Part shown: in pieces, positions 1-9,111 of the stretch
Position numbering within the stretch: the first letter of the stretch is position 1
Layout of the letters: each line of letters opens with the position of its first letter
Assembly (NCBI RefSeq): GCF_003010955.1
Contig: NZ_PGGO01000015.1
Coordinates: 62,001 to 126,000, forward strand
Direction: 5' to 3'
Source of the DNA: Phyllobacterium brassicacearum
GTDB lineage: Bacteria > Pseudomonadota > Alphaproteobacteria > Rhizobiales > Rhizobiaceae
Length of the DNA stretch: 64,000 bases
The notes under the pieces: generated by a model
The model's input: the letters and a program-made list of their open reading frames with translations, nothing else
Told to the model about the DNA's origin: nothing
Databases searched by the model: none
Position numbers and translations under genes: made by a program

Positions 1-336
1 GCCATGTGGAACCTCGAGGATCGCGGTCCGATGGTTATCGACGCGGGCGTCAAGGTCTATGCCGGCATGATCATCGGTATCCATTCGCGCGACAACGATC
101 TTGAGGTAAATGTACTCAAGGGCAAGAAGCTGACCAATATCCGTGCTGCCGGCAAGGACGAAGCGGTCAAGCTGACGCCGCCGATCCGCATGACACTGGA
201 ACGCGCTCTGTCCTGGATCCAGGATGACGAACTCGTCGAGGTTACGCCGAAATCCATCCGGCTGCGCAAGCTCTATCTCGATTCGAACGAACGCAAGCGT
301 TTCGAAAAGGGCAGCAAAACTGCAGGCGCGGCGTAA
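1..336 (+). CDS. typA: GTP-binding protein TypA/BipA, C-terminal end (partial)
   Basis: This is the last 111 codons of a gene that begins before the window. The residues match the C-terminal domain of TypA/BipA, a ribosome-associated translational GTPase of the EF-G family involved in stress adaptation and 50S assembly. Recognisable family stretches are GVKVYAGMIIGIHSR, the NVLKGKKLTNIRA region and ALSWIQDDELVEVTP, ending with a basic tail. The GTPase domain lies outside the window. The frame is open from base 1 to the TAA, and a strong terminator follows at once. Confidence 0.93.
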   Translation, partial: AMWNLEDRGPMVIDAGVKVYAGMIIGIHSRDNDLEVNVLKGKKLTNIRAAGKDEAVKLTPPIRMTLERALSWIQDDELVEVTPKSIRLRKLYLDSNERKRFEKGSKTAGAA

Positions 337-360
337 CACGCCATCACCGCCAAGAACTGA

Positions 361-391
361 GAAAGCGGCGAAACTCGCCGCTTTTCTTTTT
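361..391 (+). terminator. Rho-independent terminator after typA
   Basis: A 7-bp GC stem, GCGGCGA/TCGCCGC (365-371 and 375-381) with a three-base loop, is followed by a T-rich run. It lies 25 bases after the typA stop and fits an intrinsic terminator. Confidence 0.8.
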
Positions 392-464
392 CGTGCGAGA
401 AACCAAGATTCATTTTCGCGGATAGTTGCGAAACCTTGGGCAGCGGGTCTATGGTTAAAGAACC

Positions 465-971
465 ATGAACACCCGTGTGATCGAAATTAGACGAGCTGAG
501 TTGGCCGACGCTGAGGCGATTTCGGACATACACCTCGCTGCATGGAAGGGTGCCTACGCAGGAATCATTCCGCATCGGGCCCTCAATACCATGCTGGAGC
601 GGCGTGGGACCGCCTGGTGGACACGTGCTATTCGGCGTTCAACACAAGTTCTAGTTGCCGACGTGGGCGGCGTTGTCGCCGGTTACGCCACGCTCGGACC
701 CAATCGTGCGCGGCAACTTCCCCAAAAAGGCGAAGTCTACGAGCTATACATCAGACCGGAATACCAAGGCTTCGGGCTTGGTACCCGGCTTTTGGGCGCG
801 GCCCGTCGCAGTCTGGTTGACCAAGGTCTCAAGGGCCTGGTTGTATGGGCTCTTGACGACAATGACATCGCGCTTTCGTTCTATCGTGGCGCTGGCGGGC
901 GCGACGTCGCCGAGGGCGTTGAGTGCTTTGAAGGCAAGACGCTCAAGAAAATCGCCTTCGTCTGGAATTGA
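465..971 (+). CDS. GNAT family N-acetyltransferase
   Basis: A 168-residue protein with the acetyl-CoA-dependent N-acetyltransferase fold. The N-terminus IRRAELADAEAISDIHLAAW is typical of GNAT strand 1/helix 1. The acetyl-CoA loop is seen as ELYIRPEYQGFGLGTRLLGAA, followed by the strand and helix VVWALDDNDIALSFYRGAG. The substrate cannot be told from sequence, although the AWKGAYAGIIP stretch is common in the RimI-like/phosphinothricin-type subgroup. It stands alone between typA and ppa, with its own spacing on both sides. Confidence 0.85.
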   Translation: MNTRVIEIRRAELADAEAISDIHLAAWKGAYAGIIPHRALNTMLERRGTAWWTRAIRRSTQVLVADVGGVVAGYATLGPNRARQLPQKGEVYELYIRPEYQGFGLGTRLLGAARRSLVDQGLKGLVVWALDDNDIALSFYRGAGGRDVAEGVECFEGKTLKKIAFVWN

Positions 972-1158
972 CGGCGAAACGGGATGACATTCGCTCCCTT
1001 TGACGCTTCCGTACGCCGCCAGTTCGGCCTCGTTTTTTGCCAATCCAGGTCAAAAAGTCTATCAAACTCCCTCATAGCCGCCTAATGGGCGCGCGAATTG
1101 TTGCGCCGCGGCGTAAAAATCAGTACAGCACTCCCAAACCAACAAGGACTCTGAAAAC

Positions 1159-1695
1159 ATGCGCATCGATGCCATTTCTGTCGGCAACAATCCCCCTGAA
1201 GATGTCAACGTAATCATCGAGGTTCCGGTCGGCGGTCAACCGATCAAATATGAGCTCGACAAGGACTCCGGCGCACTGTTCGTCGATCGCTTCCTGCACA
1301 CGCCAATGACCTATCCGGGCAACTACGGCTTCGTACCGCACACGCTCTCGGACGACGGTGATCCTATCGATGTTCTGATCTGCAATACCCGTGCGTTGAT
1401 GCCAACAAGCGTGATCAATGTGCGCCCGATTGGCGTTCTGGTGATGGAAGACAACAAGGGCCAGGATGAGAAGATCATCGCTGTGCCTTCACCGCACCTG
1501 ACCCTACGCTACGAAAAGGTGCACAACTACACCGATCTGCCCGAGATAACACTCAAGCAGATCCAGCACTTCTTTGAGCACTACAAGGACCTGGAACCCG
1601 GCAAATGGGTGAAGATCGGCGACTGGGGCGATGAAGATGCGGCCCGTCAGCTTATCACCGAGGCCATCGAGCGCCACAAGGCCAAAAAGGCCTGA
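1159..1695 (+). CDS. ppa: Inorganic pyrophosphatase (family I)
   Basis: A 178-residue soluble family I pyrophosphatase that hydrolyses PPi to phosphate in the cytoplasm and pulls biosynthetic reactions forward. The PROSITE-type signature [10 protein letters not shown] carries the metal-binding aspartates near residues 65-70. Other family stretches are [15 protein letters not shown] and the [12 protein letters not shown] strand. The length is normal for bacterial Ppa. It is preceded by a short A-rich leader and ends one base before the convergent yggU. Confidence 0.95.
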   Translation: MRIDAISVGNNPPEDVNVIIEVPVGGQPIKYELDKDSGALFVDRFLHTPMTYPGNYGFVPHTLSDDGDPIDVLICNTRALMPTSVINVRPIGVLVMEDNKGQDEKIIAVPSPHLTLRYEKVHNYTDLPEITLKQIQHFFEHYKDLEPGKWVKIGDWGDEDAARQLITEAIERHKAKKA

Positions 1696-1696
1696 T

Positions 1697-2026
1697 CTAT
1701 GATTGCTCGGGCGGTGCGAGAGCGAAAAGCTTAACAGCCAAAGCTTCCGGATCGCCCGAAATTCTTATCTGCTTCAGCCGCGATGTTGCACCCGACGCAA
1801 TCGTTACGTCCCGCGGAGCAAGCTCCAGCCATTTCGCCAACAGCTTCTCCAGTGCCGCATTTGCCTTTCCGTCTTCCGGAACCGCACGAACACGTGCTTT
1901 GATATAAGCCCGCCCGTCATCCGTTGTTTCCAAACCTTCAATCGCATCCCTGGAAGACTTCGGCGTCAGCCGAACGAAGAGCGTGACGCCGTTGTCGTCC
2001 TTGCGAAAGAAGCAGGGTGTGTTCAA
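1697..2026 (-). CDS. DUF167 (YggU) family protein
   Basis: A 109-residue small basic protein of the DUF167/YggU family, a fold of unknown function. It shows the family core [14 protein letters not shown], the [17 protein letters not shown] motif and the [14 protein letters not shown] strand. An ATG-initiated version would need an implausible upstream extension, so I chose a TTG start that overlaps the yggT stop by three bases (TTGA). This pair with YggT is common in proteobacteria. It is convergent with ppa. Confidence 0.85.
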   Translation of the reverse strand: MNTPCFFRKDDNGVTLFVRLTPKSSRDAIEGLETTDDGRAYIKARVRAVPEDGKANAALEKLLAKWLELAPRDVTIASGATSRLKQIRISGDPEALAVKLFALAPPEQS

Positions 2027-2313
2027 ACCAGCATCGGTGCGATTGTAGTCCACAGAAGCTGCCGAATGAAAAAGATGATCAACAGGAGGACAATCGGTGA
2101 AATATCGATCCCGCCCAGATCTGGAAGAAAGCGGCGGATCGGCCGCAAAGCCGGTTCCGTGACACGGTAGAGAAAATCTCCAACAGAAGCGACGAAACGG
2201 TTGCTGGAATTGATCACGTTGAAAGCGAACAGCCACGAAAAGATCGCACTGGCAATGATGATCCAGGTGTAGATATCGAGAGCCAGATCGATGGTACGGA
2301 TAAGGGCGAGCAT
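2023..2313 (-). CDS. YggT family integral membrane protein
   Basis: A 96-residue hydrophobic protein with two membrane segments, an N-terminal helix that includes [14 protein letters not shown] and a C-terminal helix [15 protein letters not shown]. Between them lies the conserved [16 protein letters not shown] motif of the YggT family. Its function is not established; some family members are linked to osmotic shock tolerance or to thylakoid/chloroplast membrane assembly. It is the first gene of the yggT-yggU pair. Confidence 0.88.
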   Translation of the reverse strand: MLALIRTIDLALDIYTWIIIASAIFSWLFAFNVINSSNRFVASVGDFLYRVTEPALRPIRRFLPDLGGIDISPIVLLLIIFFIRQLLWTTIAPMLV

Positions 2314-2469
2314 ATATTTCTCCTAGAGCAATCACGCGACATGTAGCGATTGGCTGGCTCGCGAGCAAGGGGTTGTCGCGAATGCCGCCTGAATGTCCGA
2401 GATGCCCGGAGCGCTTTATAGTATTCGTGGCAAGATGATCGACGGAAATACGAAAGTCTAAGGTATTCG

Positions 2470-2499
2470 TTCAACACGATATTGAACGATATTGTTGAA
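2470..2499. promoter_or_regulatory. Candidate operator upstream of aqpZ: paired CGATATTG repeats inside an inverted repeat
   Basis: Two exact CGATATTG direct repeats (2477-2484 and 2487-2494) sit one helical turn apart. They are enclosed by the inverted repeat TTCAACA (2470-2476) and TGTTGAA (2493-2499). The block lies about 75 bases before the aqpZ start in an otherwise AT-rich intergenic stretch between yggT and aqpZ. No regulator is identified. Confidence 0.35.
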
Positions 2500-2572
2500 T
2501 TCAAAAAACAGGAATAACTTTGCGCTTGTGATTCGGGCTATCCCGGCCTGCTCTCCATCCAAGGGGGTTTCC

Positions 2573-3295
2573 ATGCTCAATAAACTGTCAGCCGAATTCT
2601 TTGGCACATTCTGGCTCGTCTTGGGCGGTTGCGGCAGCGCTGTTATTGCCGCTGCATTTCCCGATGTCGGTATCGGTTTGCTTGGCGTTTCCTTTGCATT
2701 TGGTCTTACCGTACTAACAATGGCCTACGCTGTTGGCGGTATTTCCGGCGGCCATTTCAATCCTGCTGTTTCGCTTGGTCTTGCCGTCGCGGGACGGTTC
2801 GACTTCAAAGATCTGATCCCGTATTGGGTCGCACAGGTTGCGGGTGCGATTGCAGCAGCGACAGTGCTCTATCTGATCGCATCCGGCAAAGCCGACTTTG
2901 TAGCCGGCGGCTTCGCGTCCAACGGCTACGGCGAACTTTCGCCCGGCAAATACGGTCTGACCGCCGCGCTTGTCGCAGAAATTATTTTCACTGCCTTCTT
3001 CATCATCATTATTCTTGGCGCAACGTCGGCTGCTGTCCCGGCCGGGTTTGCACCAATCCCCATTGGCCTTGGTCTGACACTGATCCATCTGGTTTCGATC
3101 CCGGTGACCAATACCTCGGTCAATCCGGCGCGCTCCACGGGCGTTGCCCTTTTTGCTGAAACTGCAGCGCTCGGCCAGCTCTGGTTGTTCTGGGTTGCTC
3201 CGCTCATTGGCGCGGTGCTCGGTGCAATCATCTGGAAATCCCTGCTAAGCAATGATTCCAACGCTTCTGTAACCGACACTGTAAATGCAGCTTGA
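2573..3295 (+). CDS. aqpZ: Aquaporin Z, water channel
   Basis: A 240-residue inner-membrane major intrinsic protein that conducts water. Both pore half-helix motifs are present, GGHFNPAVS near residue 65 and NTSVNPARS near residue 185, with six hydrophobic helices in the usual arrangement. Bulk around the second NPA and the AqpZ-like [14 protein letters not shown] first helix favour a water channel over a glycerol facilitator. The ATG at 2573 follows a strong AAGGGGG ribosome-binding site; the longer frame upstream has no homology. Confidence 0.94.
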   Translation: MLNKLSAEFFGTFWLVLGGCGSAVIAAAFPDVGIGLLGVSFAFGLTVLTMAYAVGGISGGHFNPAVSLGLAVAGRFDFKDLIPYWVAQVAGAIAAATVLYLIASGKADFVAGGFASNGYGELSPGKYGLTAALVAEIIFTAFFIIIILGATSAAVPAGFAPIPIGLGLTLIHLVSIPVTNTSVNPARSTGVALFAETAALGQLWLFWVAPLIGAVLGAIIWKSLLSNDSNASVTDTVNAA

Positions 3296-3304
3296 ATCGA
3301 AACA

Positions 3305-3330
3305 GGCCGGCTCCGGCCGGCCCCATTTCA
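3305..3330 (+). terminator. Possible terminator after aqpZ
   Basis: The stem GGCCGG/CCGGCC (3305-3310 and 3317-3322) starts ten bases after the aqpZ stop. It is followed only by a weak T-containing tract, so termination is uncertain. Confidence 0.35.
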
Positions 3331-3392
3331 TTCCCTGCCACGTCTTGTTCCTGATTTTTCTTATCCCCATTCTCCCCGAACTGGTCTAGAAG

Positions 3393-3415
3393 AAGGCTCC
3401 AGATTCCGGAGCCTT
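3393..3415 (+). terminator. Hairpin just before the MFS start codon
   Basis: A perfect 8-bp stem, AAGGCTCC (3393-3400) with GGAGCCTT (3408-3415), ends eight bases before the ATG of the downstream transporter. It may terminate aqpZ transcription or, if transcribed with the transporter, bury its ribosome-binding region. The T-run is short. Confidence 0.4.
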
Positions 3416-3423
3416 TCAACGAA

Positions 3424-4665
3424 ATGTCCGTCCCCGAAATGACCGCGGCCGATGATCGCTATGCCGCTTTCCGCCATTCGTCATTCACCCTCTATTGGCT
3501 GGCCCGCTTCTTCGGTTCCTTCGCCATACAGATCATCAGCGTGTCTGTCGGTTGGCAAATCTACGATTTGACACGAGACCCTTACTATCTGGGTATCGTT
3601 GGCCTCGTTCAGTTTGCTCCATCACTGCTGCTTGTGCTGGTTACTGGTGCAGCATCCGACCGATTCGGACGGCGGCTGATTATGGGCCTGTCCCTCTGCG
3701 TGGAAGTCATCTGCGCCGCACTGCTCCTCCTGCTGACGGTGACCCATCAATTTACGCCAGGCCTCGTCTTCGTCATTCTCGCTGGCTTTGGTGTCGGGCG
3801 CGCTTTCCTTGGGCCCGCCTCGGCATCGCTTGTGATCAATCTCGTCCCGACCGAAACTTTCTCAAATGCCGTATCGTGGAATTCGTCGGCCTGGCAGGTC
3901 GCAACGATTGTCGGTCCCGTAGTGGGCGGACTGCTATACGGCATTTCGCCCACGGTCGCTTATGGCGTTGCCAGCATCATGCTCGCGATAGCCACCATCT
4001 GTACGTTTGCCATACCCAAGCCCGCTCAGCACACTTTATCTGAAAAGAGGTCGCTTCAGACACTGCTTGCCGGCTTCCATTACATCTGGAAAGAGAAGGT
4101 TGTTCTGGGTGCAATCTCACTCGATCTCTTCGCCGTTCTGCTGGGTGGTGCCGTTGCCCTGCTTCCTGTCTATGCACGCGATTTTCTCCAGCTCGGCCCC
4201 TGGGGCCTCGGCATGCTGCGCGCGGCACCTGGCATCGGTGCCATCCTGACCGCCGTCTGGCTGACCGGCCATCCGATCCGGGACCATGCGGGATTGATCA
4301 TGTTCGCCTTCGTCGCGCTGTTTGGCCTGCTCACCATCATGTTTGGGGTGTCGAACATCGCGTGGCTGTCGATCATTGTGCTCGCGCTGATGGGCGCGGC
4401 AGATATGATCAGCGTCTATATTCGCGAAACGCTGCTGCAGCTGTGGACACCCGATCATGTGCGTGGCCGCGTCAATGCCGTCAACATGGTCTTCGTCGGA
4501 GCATCCAATGAGCTGGGTGAATTCCGTGCCGGCATCATGGCTTCGTTAATCGGAACGGTTCCTGCTGTGGTATTTGGCGGCTTCGGAACCGTGGCTGTCG
4601 CGGCCCTTTGGGCTTATTGGTTCCCGCAATTGCGCAAGGCGCGCAACCTCCAGGGCAGAAGCTGA
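3424..4665 (+). CDS. MFS transporter (enterobactin-exporter-like MFS_3 type)
   Basis: A 413-residue major facilitator superfamily protein with about twelve membrane helices. The loop 2-3 signature ASDRFGRRLIMG is near residues 80-90, and the C-terminal half has the sequence DMISVYIRETLLQLWTPDHVRGRVNAVNMVF that is typical of the EntS/MFS_3 subgroup. Members export siderophores, macrolides or unknown small molecules; the substrate here cannot be read from sequence. A stable hairpin immediately precedes its start. It is convergent with the amidotransferase at 4675. Confidence 0.88.
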   Translation: MSVPEMTAADDRYAAFRHSSFTLYWLARFFGSFAIQIISVSVGWQIYDLTRDPYYLGIVGLVQFAPSLLLVLVTGAASDRFGRRLIMGLSLCVEVICAALLLLLTVTHQFTPGLVFVILAGFGVGRAFLGPASASLVINLVPTETFSNAVSWNSSAWQVATIVGPVVGGLLYGISPTVAYGVASIMLAIATICTFAIPKPAQHTLSEKRSLQTLLAGFHYIWKEKVVLGAISLDLFAVLLGGAVALLPVYARDFLQLGPWGLGMLRAAPGIGAILTAVWLTGHPIRDHAGLIMFAFVALFGLLTIMFGVSNIAWLSIIVLALMGAADMISVYIRETLLQLWTPDHVRGRVNAVNMVFVGASNELGEFRAGIMASLIGTVPAVVFGGFGTVAVAALWAYWFPQLRKARNLQGRS

Positions 4666-4674
4666 AGACACGTC

Positions 4675-5409
4675 TCAGGCAAGGACAGGGGTTCCAAAAA
4701 TCGTGCCAAGAAATTGGTGCAGCCAAGCCTTGAGCACAGCATCATGGATCATCCTGCCTTCCAGATGATCCCTGCCATGCTGCGCGCCGCATAGCGCAAA
4801 GCGTTCGGAGCCGCGCACAACCCAGCGCTGCATCATGGCGCGCGTGAGTTCGGCATGGAACTGCACACCCCAAGCATTTTTGCCGTACCGAAAAGCCTGG
4901 TTCGGATAGTTCTCGCCAGTCGCGAGCAGAGTTGCCGTCTGCGGCAGTTCAAAGCCCTCACGATGGAAATGATAGACCATCGAAGGCCAGTACATCAGCG
5001 CCTGTCCGGCAGCGGTCGGCTCCAAAGGGTACCAGCCAATTTCGACAAGCCCGTCTGGATGCGGGGCAACCCTTCCGCCGATATGGTTGGCAAGCATCTG
5101 CGCTCCAAGGCAAATGCCAAGGAACGGCTTGTCTTCTTTCAAGGGTACCGCGAGCCAATCGGTTTCAGCACGGACGAAATCTTCGGGATCATTGGCACTC
5201 ATTGGACCGCCAAAGATCACAGCGCCTGCATGATCTTCCAGGGTTTGGGGGAGGGGATCACCAAGGGGCGGACGCCGGATGTCGAGCGCGAAACCGGCTT
5301 CGACTAGCAGGTGACCGACCCTGCCGGGACTGGACCTTTCCTGATGCAACACCGTCAGGATTTTCGGGCGTCGTGACTGCCTGCTTTCCATCCAGTCGGT
5401 CTGGAACAT
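4675..5409 (-). CDS. Class I glutamine amidotransferase domain protein
   Basis: A 244-residue stand-alone class I GATase. The nucleophile elbow GICLGAQML with the catalytic cysteine is near residue 97, and VQFHAELT carries the catalytic histidine and glutamate near residue 190. The preceding GAVIFGGPMSANDP is the oxyanion strand. No synthetase partner is adjacent, as is usual for this GMP-synthase-like orphan group, which includes gamma-glutamyl peptidase-type enzymes. The product is unknown. It is the second gene after the TerB-like protein, 11 bases apart. Confidence 0.85.
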   Translation of the reverse strand: MFQTDWMESRQSRRPKILTVLHQERSSPGRVGHLLVEAGFALDIRRPPLGDPLPQTLEDHAGAVIFGGPMSANDPEDFVRAETDWLAVPLKEDKPFLGICLGAQMLANHIGGRVAPHPDGLVEIGWYPLEPTAAGQALMYWPSMVYHFHREGFELPQTATLLATGENYPNQAFRYGKNAWGVQFHAELTRAMMQRWVVRGSERFALCGAQHGRDHLEGRMIHDAVLKAWLHQFLGTIFGTPVLA

Positions 5410-5420
5410 CCGCCTTGGTC

Positions 5421-5897
5421 CTATTCCTCTTGCACCGTTTGCTTGGCGCGAAGTGCGGCCTTCTGCTTCATCATCACGCGATCACGCGTCGAGACACCAA
5501 TCAATTCCGCAACCCGCCAGACGACATTGTCCTCCAGCTCATGAGCGCTTCCATCTGCGAAAACGACGTCCCACATGAGCTCAATGAATCGGATACGTGC
5601 CGCTTCGTCAAGATTGCGTTTGATGATGCTGGTGAAGCTATAAAGGTCGACCGCTTCCTGATCCGCCTGCTCGCCATCATTCAGCAAGCGTTTCAACGCT
5701 TCGCCCTTGAGACCATATGCTTCGGAAATAAGCTGCGAGACACGCTTCCGCTCAACGCTAAGGCTCTCACCATCCGCATCCATGACGTGGAACAGCAAGG
5801 CCGCAGCTGCGAGGCGCGGATCATTCCTGGAAAAGTGCTCCTTACCGTTTTCTCCAGGCGGCAAGGATTTAAGAAACGTCACAAGACGGTCGAGCAT
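5421..5897 (-). CDS. TerB-like (tellurite resistance type) protein
   Basis: A 158-residue acidic helical protein with the TerB-fold core AAAALLFHVMDADGES, then SVERKRVSQLISEAYGL and FIELMWDVVFADGSAHELEDNVVWRVAELIGVS, which repeats the helix-metal-loop-helix pattern. TerB-like proteins are often associated with membrane stress, but a single chromosomal copy such as this has no proven link to tellurite. It lies directly upstream of the amidotransferase, probably in one transcript. Confidence 0.82.
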   Translation of the reverse strand: MLDRLVTFLKSLPPGENGKEHFSRNDPRLAAAALLFHVMDADGESLSVERKRVSQLISEAYGLKGEALKRLLNDGEQADQEAVDLYSFTSIIKRNLDEAARIRFIELMWDVVFADGSAHELEDNVVWRVAELIGVSTRDRVMMKQKAALRAKQTVQEE

Positions 5898-6014
5898 ATA
5901 GGAATATCTTTCAGGTTCACCATGGGCAGTGTGGAATCAACAGATAGCGTGCCAATACTGTTCCCGCTACTGTTCATCTTGCCGCAAAGGGCCACTGAAC
6001 ATCTTTATCCTCCA

Positions 6015-7697
6015 TCAGAAAAGCCGGAACTTCTTGCCCGATCGTTCCGCTTCATCCTCGGGGCGCACGCCCGGGTCGTCCGGTACGGGAAAGGCAAGAT
6101 CTTCGTCTTTCTGCTTGGAATCGACCTTCTGCTCCTGAAAAGGCGGCAAAACCGACGCGATTCGCTCATTGCCGTCCGATTGCGCCGACTTTGGGCCAGC
6201 CTGATTCGATGCCTTTGCACGAGGCTCCAACTGCAAGACCTCAGCGTCCAAGATATCTTCCTTGTCCAGTCGCACTTTGGAAAGCGTCTCGGCAGTGACT
6301 GATTTTGCCGGGATAAGGGGCTTCAAATCTTCGCGAGGTGGCGCGGACCGCACAGGTTCCGTGGCAAGCGCTTCATCGAAATCGCCACGATAGTCGATCA
6401 CGGGCCCCAGCTGTTCGACCGGAACTTTCCACTCAAACGCATTAAGTCTACCGGTGACTGGCGAAGCGGGCGCCCAGCGATCGGACACATAACCGTCAGC
6501 CGTCCATGCTGGATCGCGTGGTGCCTTGACCGCGCGGGACAGCCACTGACGTACCCTGCCCTGATCGCCCGTCTGGGCTTCCTCGATATCGGCTAGCAAC
6601 AGGTACGCACTTTCGCGCGGCGCAGTGCGTAGAACGGCCTCCGCCGCCTCCCGCGCTTCCTTGAGTTCGCCTGCCGCAAGAGCGGCATGCGCGATCGCAA
6701 GGCTGGATTCCGGATGATGCGGATACATCGCCGCCAAATGGCGGGCTCGCTTCAGGCGGTCGATCGCTGAATCGCCGATTCGGGCATGAACATAGGTCTC
6801 CGCAACTTCCGGATGCGGCTGCTTCTTCCACGTATATTCGAGGATCTTGGATCCCTTGCGCAGATCGCCTTGCTGGAACAGCGCTTTCGCAGCGATAATT
6901 GCTGCCGGCACCAGATCCGGCGCCAGCTTGTTGGCTTCGACAGCAATTGTTTTGGCGCTCATCGGATCCGCGTCGAATGTTTCCATTGCCTTGGCAGTCA
7001 GCAATGCTGCGCGCTCACGTTTGGCCTTTTCCTTGTCGATCTGCTTGGTTGCCTTTTGCTTCTCGAGTAGCAGCAGTGCTCCATCCCAATCGCCATGCGT
7101 GGTCTTTTGCCCGAGAGCGGCCGACGACGCCCACTCGACATTGGGCGCGAGCAAAGCGGCTTCCTCGGCGTAGTGACGCGAGGCGTCACGAGCGCCAAGA
7201 CGCTGCGCTTCCAGATAAAGTCCGCGCAGGCCAAGCAGCTTCGTTTCCGGATCATCGAGCATCGCCTCGAATTTGGCTCGCGCATCCTCCGCGCGGCCTT
7301 CCAGCATGGCTGCCTGCGCATCGAGCAGCTTGATCAGTGGCTCCTGATCGACATTCAGCAACTTTTGGGCCTGGCCAATCATCCGTCGTGCTGTCTGGCC
7401 GTCACCGGCACCGGCAGCGATCAGACCTGTCGATAGGGACTGGTAACCGCGGTCTCGTTTCCGGGCACGAAAATGCCTGCGCAGCGCATAGGGCGATGCA
7501 ACAAGGCTCTTGATGATCCACCAGGTGAGCATGACAGCCGCGACGATCGCCACAACGGCCGAGGCTGCCACCATGAGGGTAACCTTGTACTGCATACCGG
7601 CAAAGGTGATGACGAGGTCGCCGGGCCGGTCGGCAAGCCATGCAAAACCGGCACCGAGTAAGAGAACAACGAAGAAGAAGCATAGAATACGGATCAT
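6015..7697 (-). CDS. hemY: HemY N-terminal domain / TPR membrane protein
   Basis: A 560-residue inner-membrane protein. The N-terminus has two membrane helices (residues about 1-20 and 40-65) that form the HemY_N domain, followed by a long TPR-like helical region (AEAALLAPNVEWA and similar repeats) and an acidic, lysine-rich C-terminal tail. Family members are always found in heme operons and are thought to be accessory factors in late tetrapyrrole steps; no catalytic role is established. It is the last gene of hemC-hemD-mitofilin-hemY. Confidence 0.9.
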   Translation of the reverse strand: MIRILCFFFVVLLLGAGFAWLADRPGDLVITFAGMQYKVTLMVAASAVVAIVAAVMLTWWIIKSLVASPYALRRHFRARKRDRGYQSLSTGLIAAGAGDGQTARRMIGQAQKLLNVDQEPLIKLLDAQAAMLEGRAEDARAKFEAMLDDPETKLLGLRGLYLEAQRLGARDASRHYAEEAALLAPNVEWASSAALGQKTTHGDWDGALLLLEKQKATKQIDKEKAKRERAALLTAKAMETFDADPMSAKTIAVEANKLAPDLVPAAIIAAKALFQQGDLRKGSKILEYTWKKQPHPEVAETYVHARIGDSAIDRLKRARHLAAMYPHHPESSLAIAHAALAAGELKEAREAAEAVLRTAPRESAYLLLADIEEAQTGDQGRVRQWLSRAVKAPRDPAWTADGYVSDRWAPASPVTGRLNAFEWKVPVEQLGPVIDYRGDFDEALATEPVRSAPPREDLKPLIPAKSVTAETLSKVRLDKEDILDAEVLQLEPRAKASNQAGPKSAQSDGNERIASVLPPFQEQKVDSKQKDEDLAFPVPDDPGVRPEDEAERSGKKFRLF

Positions 7698-7710
7698 GAT
7701 CTTCTTGCTC

Positions 7711-9012
7711 CTAATTAGCCGCCGGCGATTTGATCCCGGTCAATGCATCCGATAGCGCCTTCGACACGAGCTCTCCCGCTGCCTGGCGCGCCTTCATTGT
7801 ATTGGCAAAATCCATGGAAACGGCTTTGGCGTTTTCGGGCAGCTTTTCCCACTCGGCAATGGCCACTGGAAGATCGCCAGCGTTCAGATGCGCCTCGATG
7901 CGCGCTGTTATTGCGTCGACCCCCTCGCCCTCGACCATCCCGACGGGACGGGCTTCAACAAGGCCCTCGGCACTTGCCCATAGGCGATCCAAAACGCCCG
8001 CATTGGGGTCGACGTTACGGGCAGTTGCAACAATTTTCGGCGCCACATCGCCAAACTGGCTCGCGAGCATGCTGACTGTCGGCACACCCTTTGCCGCAGA
8101 AGCACGAAGACCGTCAATGGCACCAGGGTCAGCCGCCACTGCCGCATAGGTCTCAAGTTCAGCTGCAAAGGGCGCGCCTCGTTCAATCGCGGCCTTCAGA
8201 CCGGTCGCCGCCATCGCAAGTGCCATATTTGTCTGGCCGGATGCGTCATTGACCTTTGCTTCCAATGCGTTCAACCGCTCTGTTGCTCCGGAAGCCGCAC
8301 CATCGGCATGTTCGGCTGTCTGCTGACTGGCGTTCAGCCGCGTTTCGAGCGCTGCGATGCGTTCATCAATGGCGCTGGTGTCAGCGCCTGCACCCGCAGC
8401 CGCATTCTTCTGAATGTCGGCGATGGTTTGTTTGATCGAACCGATCTCATCCGCAAGGCTTGTCATCTGACCAACGGCCTGTTTGGCATTCTCTACGGCA
8501 CCGTTCAGCGCCACCTGTGCTCCTTCATCCAGCGCCTGTCCTGTCGCAGGCGTAATTCGCAATTCTGCAATCTGACGTTCAAGCGCCGAAATGTCCGTGC
8601 TCGGGGAGGGCAGTATCCCGGACCATTGCAGGGCAGCGGCACCCAGGAGTGCGATGACACCGCCAATGAGTCCCGCTCCGAGGCGGCCAAACATATCATT
8701 TGATACCTGCCTGGATACTGGAACCACCTTATCCTCCCTGGCAGCGCCAGAAGATTGCTCGCGCCCAAACGATTGCGATTGGGCCGATGGGGCGGTCACT
8801 GCCGGTTGCGCGTCATCGTGAGGTGCAAAGCCGTCACTGGTCGCACTCGTCTCTGCATGCTTCGCATTGATATCCGGTTCAAAGCCAACCGGTTCGGGCT
8901 GGGGTACGGTCTTCGACGTCGGCTTTGTCTCGGCCGCAGGCGAAGACTCCAGTTCTATGGTTGCCGGCTTGCGGGCGGATTTTGAATGACGCGGGACGGA
9001 AGGTCTGGCCAT
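7711..9012 (-). CDS. Mitofilin/Mic60-like inner membrane protein (COG4223)
   Basis: A 433-residue protein with a disordered, proline- and serine-rich N-terminus of about 100 residues. One membrane helix follows (GRLGAGLIGGVIALLGAAAL, near 105-125), then a coiled-coil region with ALERQIAELR and DERIAALETRLNAS, and a C-terminal helical mitofilin signature domain ending near ALSDALTG. This is the architecture of alphaproteobacterial Mic60, a homologue of the mitochondrial crista-junction protein. It lies between hemD and hemY, its usual place in this class. Confidence 0.87.
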   Translation of the reverse strand: MARPSVPRHSKSARKPATIELESSPAAETKPTSKTVPQPEPVGFEPDINAKHAETSATSDGFAPHDDAQPAVTAPSAQSQSFGREQSSGAAREDKVVPVSRQVSNDMFGRLGAGLIGGVIALLGAAALQWSGILPSPSTDISALERQIAELRITPATGQALDEGAQVALNGAVENAKQAVGQMTSLADEIGSIKQTIADIQKNAAAGAGADTSAIDERIAALETRLNASQQTAEHADGAASGATERLNALEAKVNDASGQTNMALAMAATGLKAAIERGAPFAAELETYAAVAADPGAIDGLRASAAKGVPTVSMLASQFGDVAPKIVATARNVDPNAGVLDRLWASAEGLVEARPVGMVEGEGVDAITARIEAHLNAGDLPVAIAEWEKLPENAKAVSMDFANTMKARQAAGELVSKALSDALTGIKSPAAN

Positions 9013-9111
9013 GAAATGATTCTCTCGGGCTAAAATCTGGTCAGTGAGAGGCTAGCAAGGAAGTTCCGCGGACGAAACGGTACAATTTTAAGCGAGACGA
9101 GACAAAAAGGA

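Noticed and set aside
4932..6302. 456-codon plus-strand frame
   Set aside because: It runs antisense through the amidotransferase, the TerB-like gene and the end of hemY, which all have clear domains; its composition is typical of a shadow frame.
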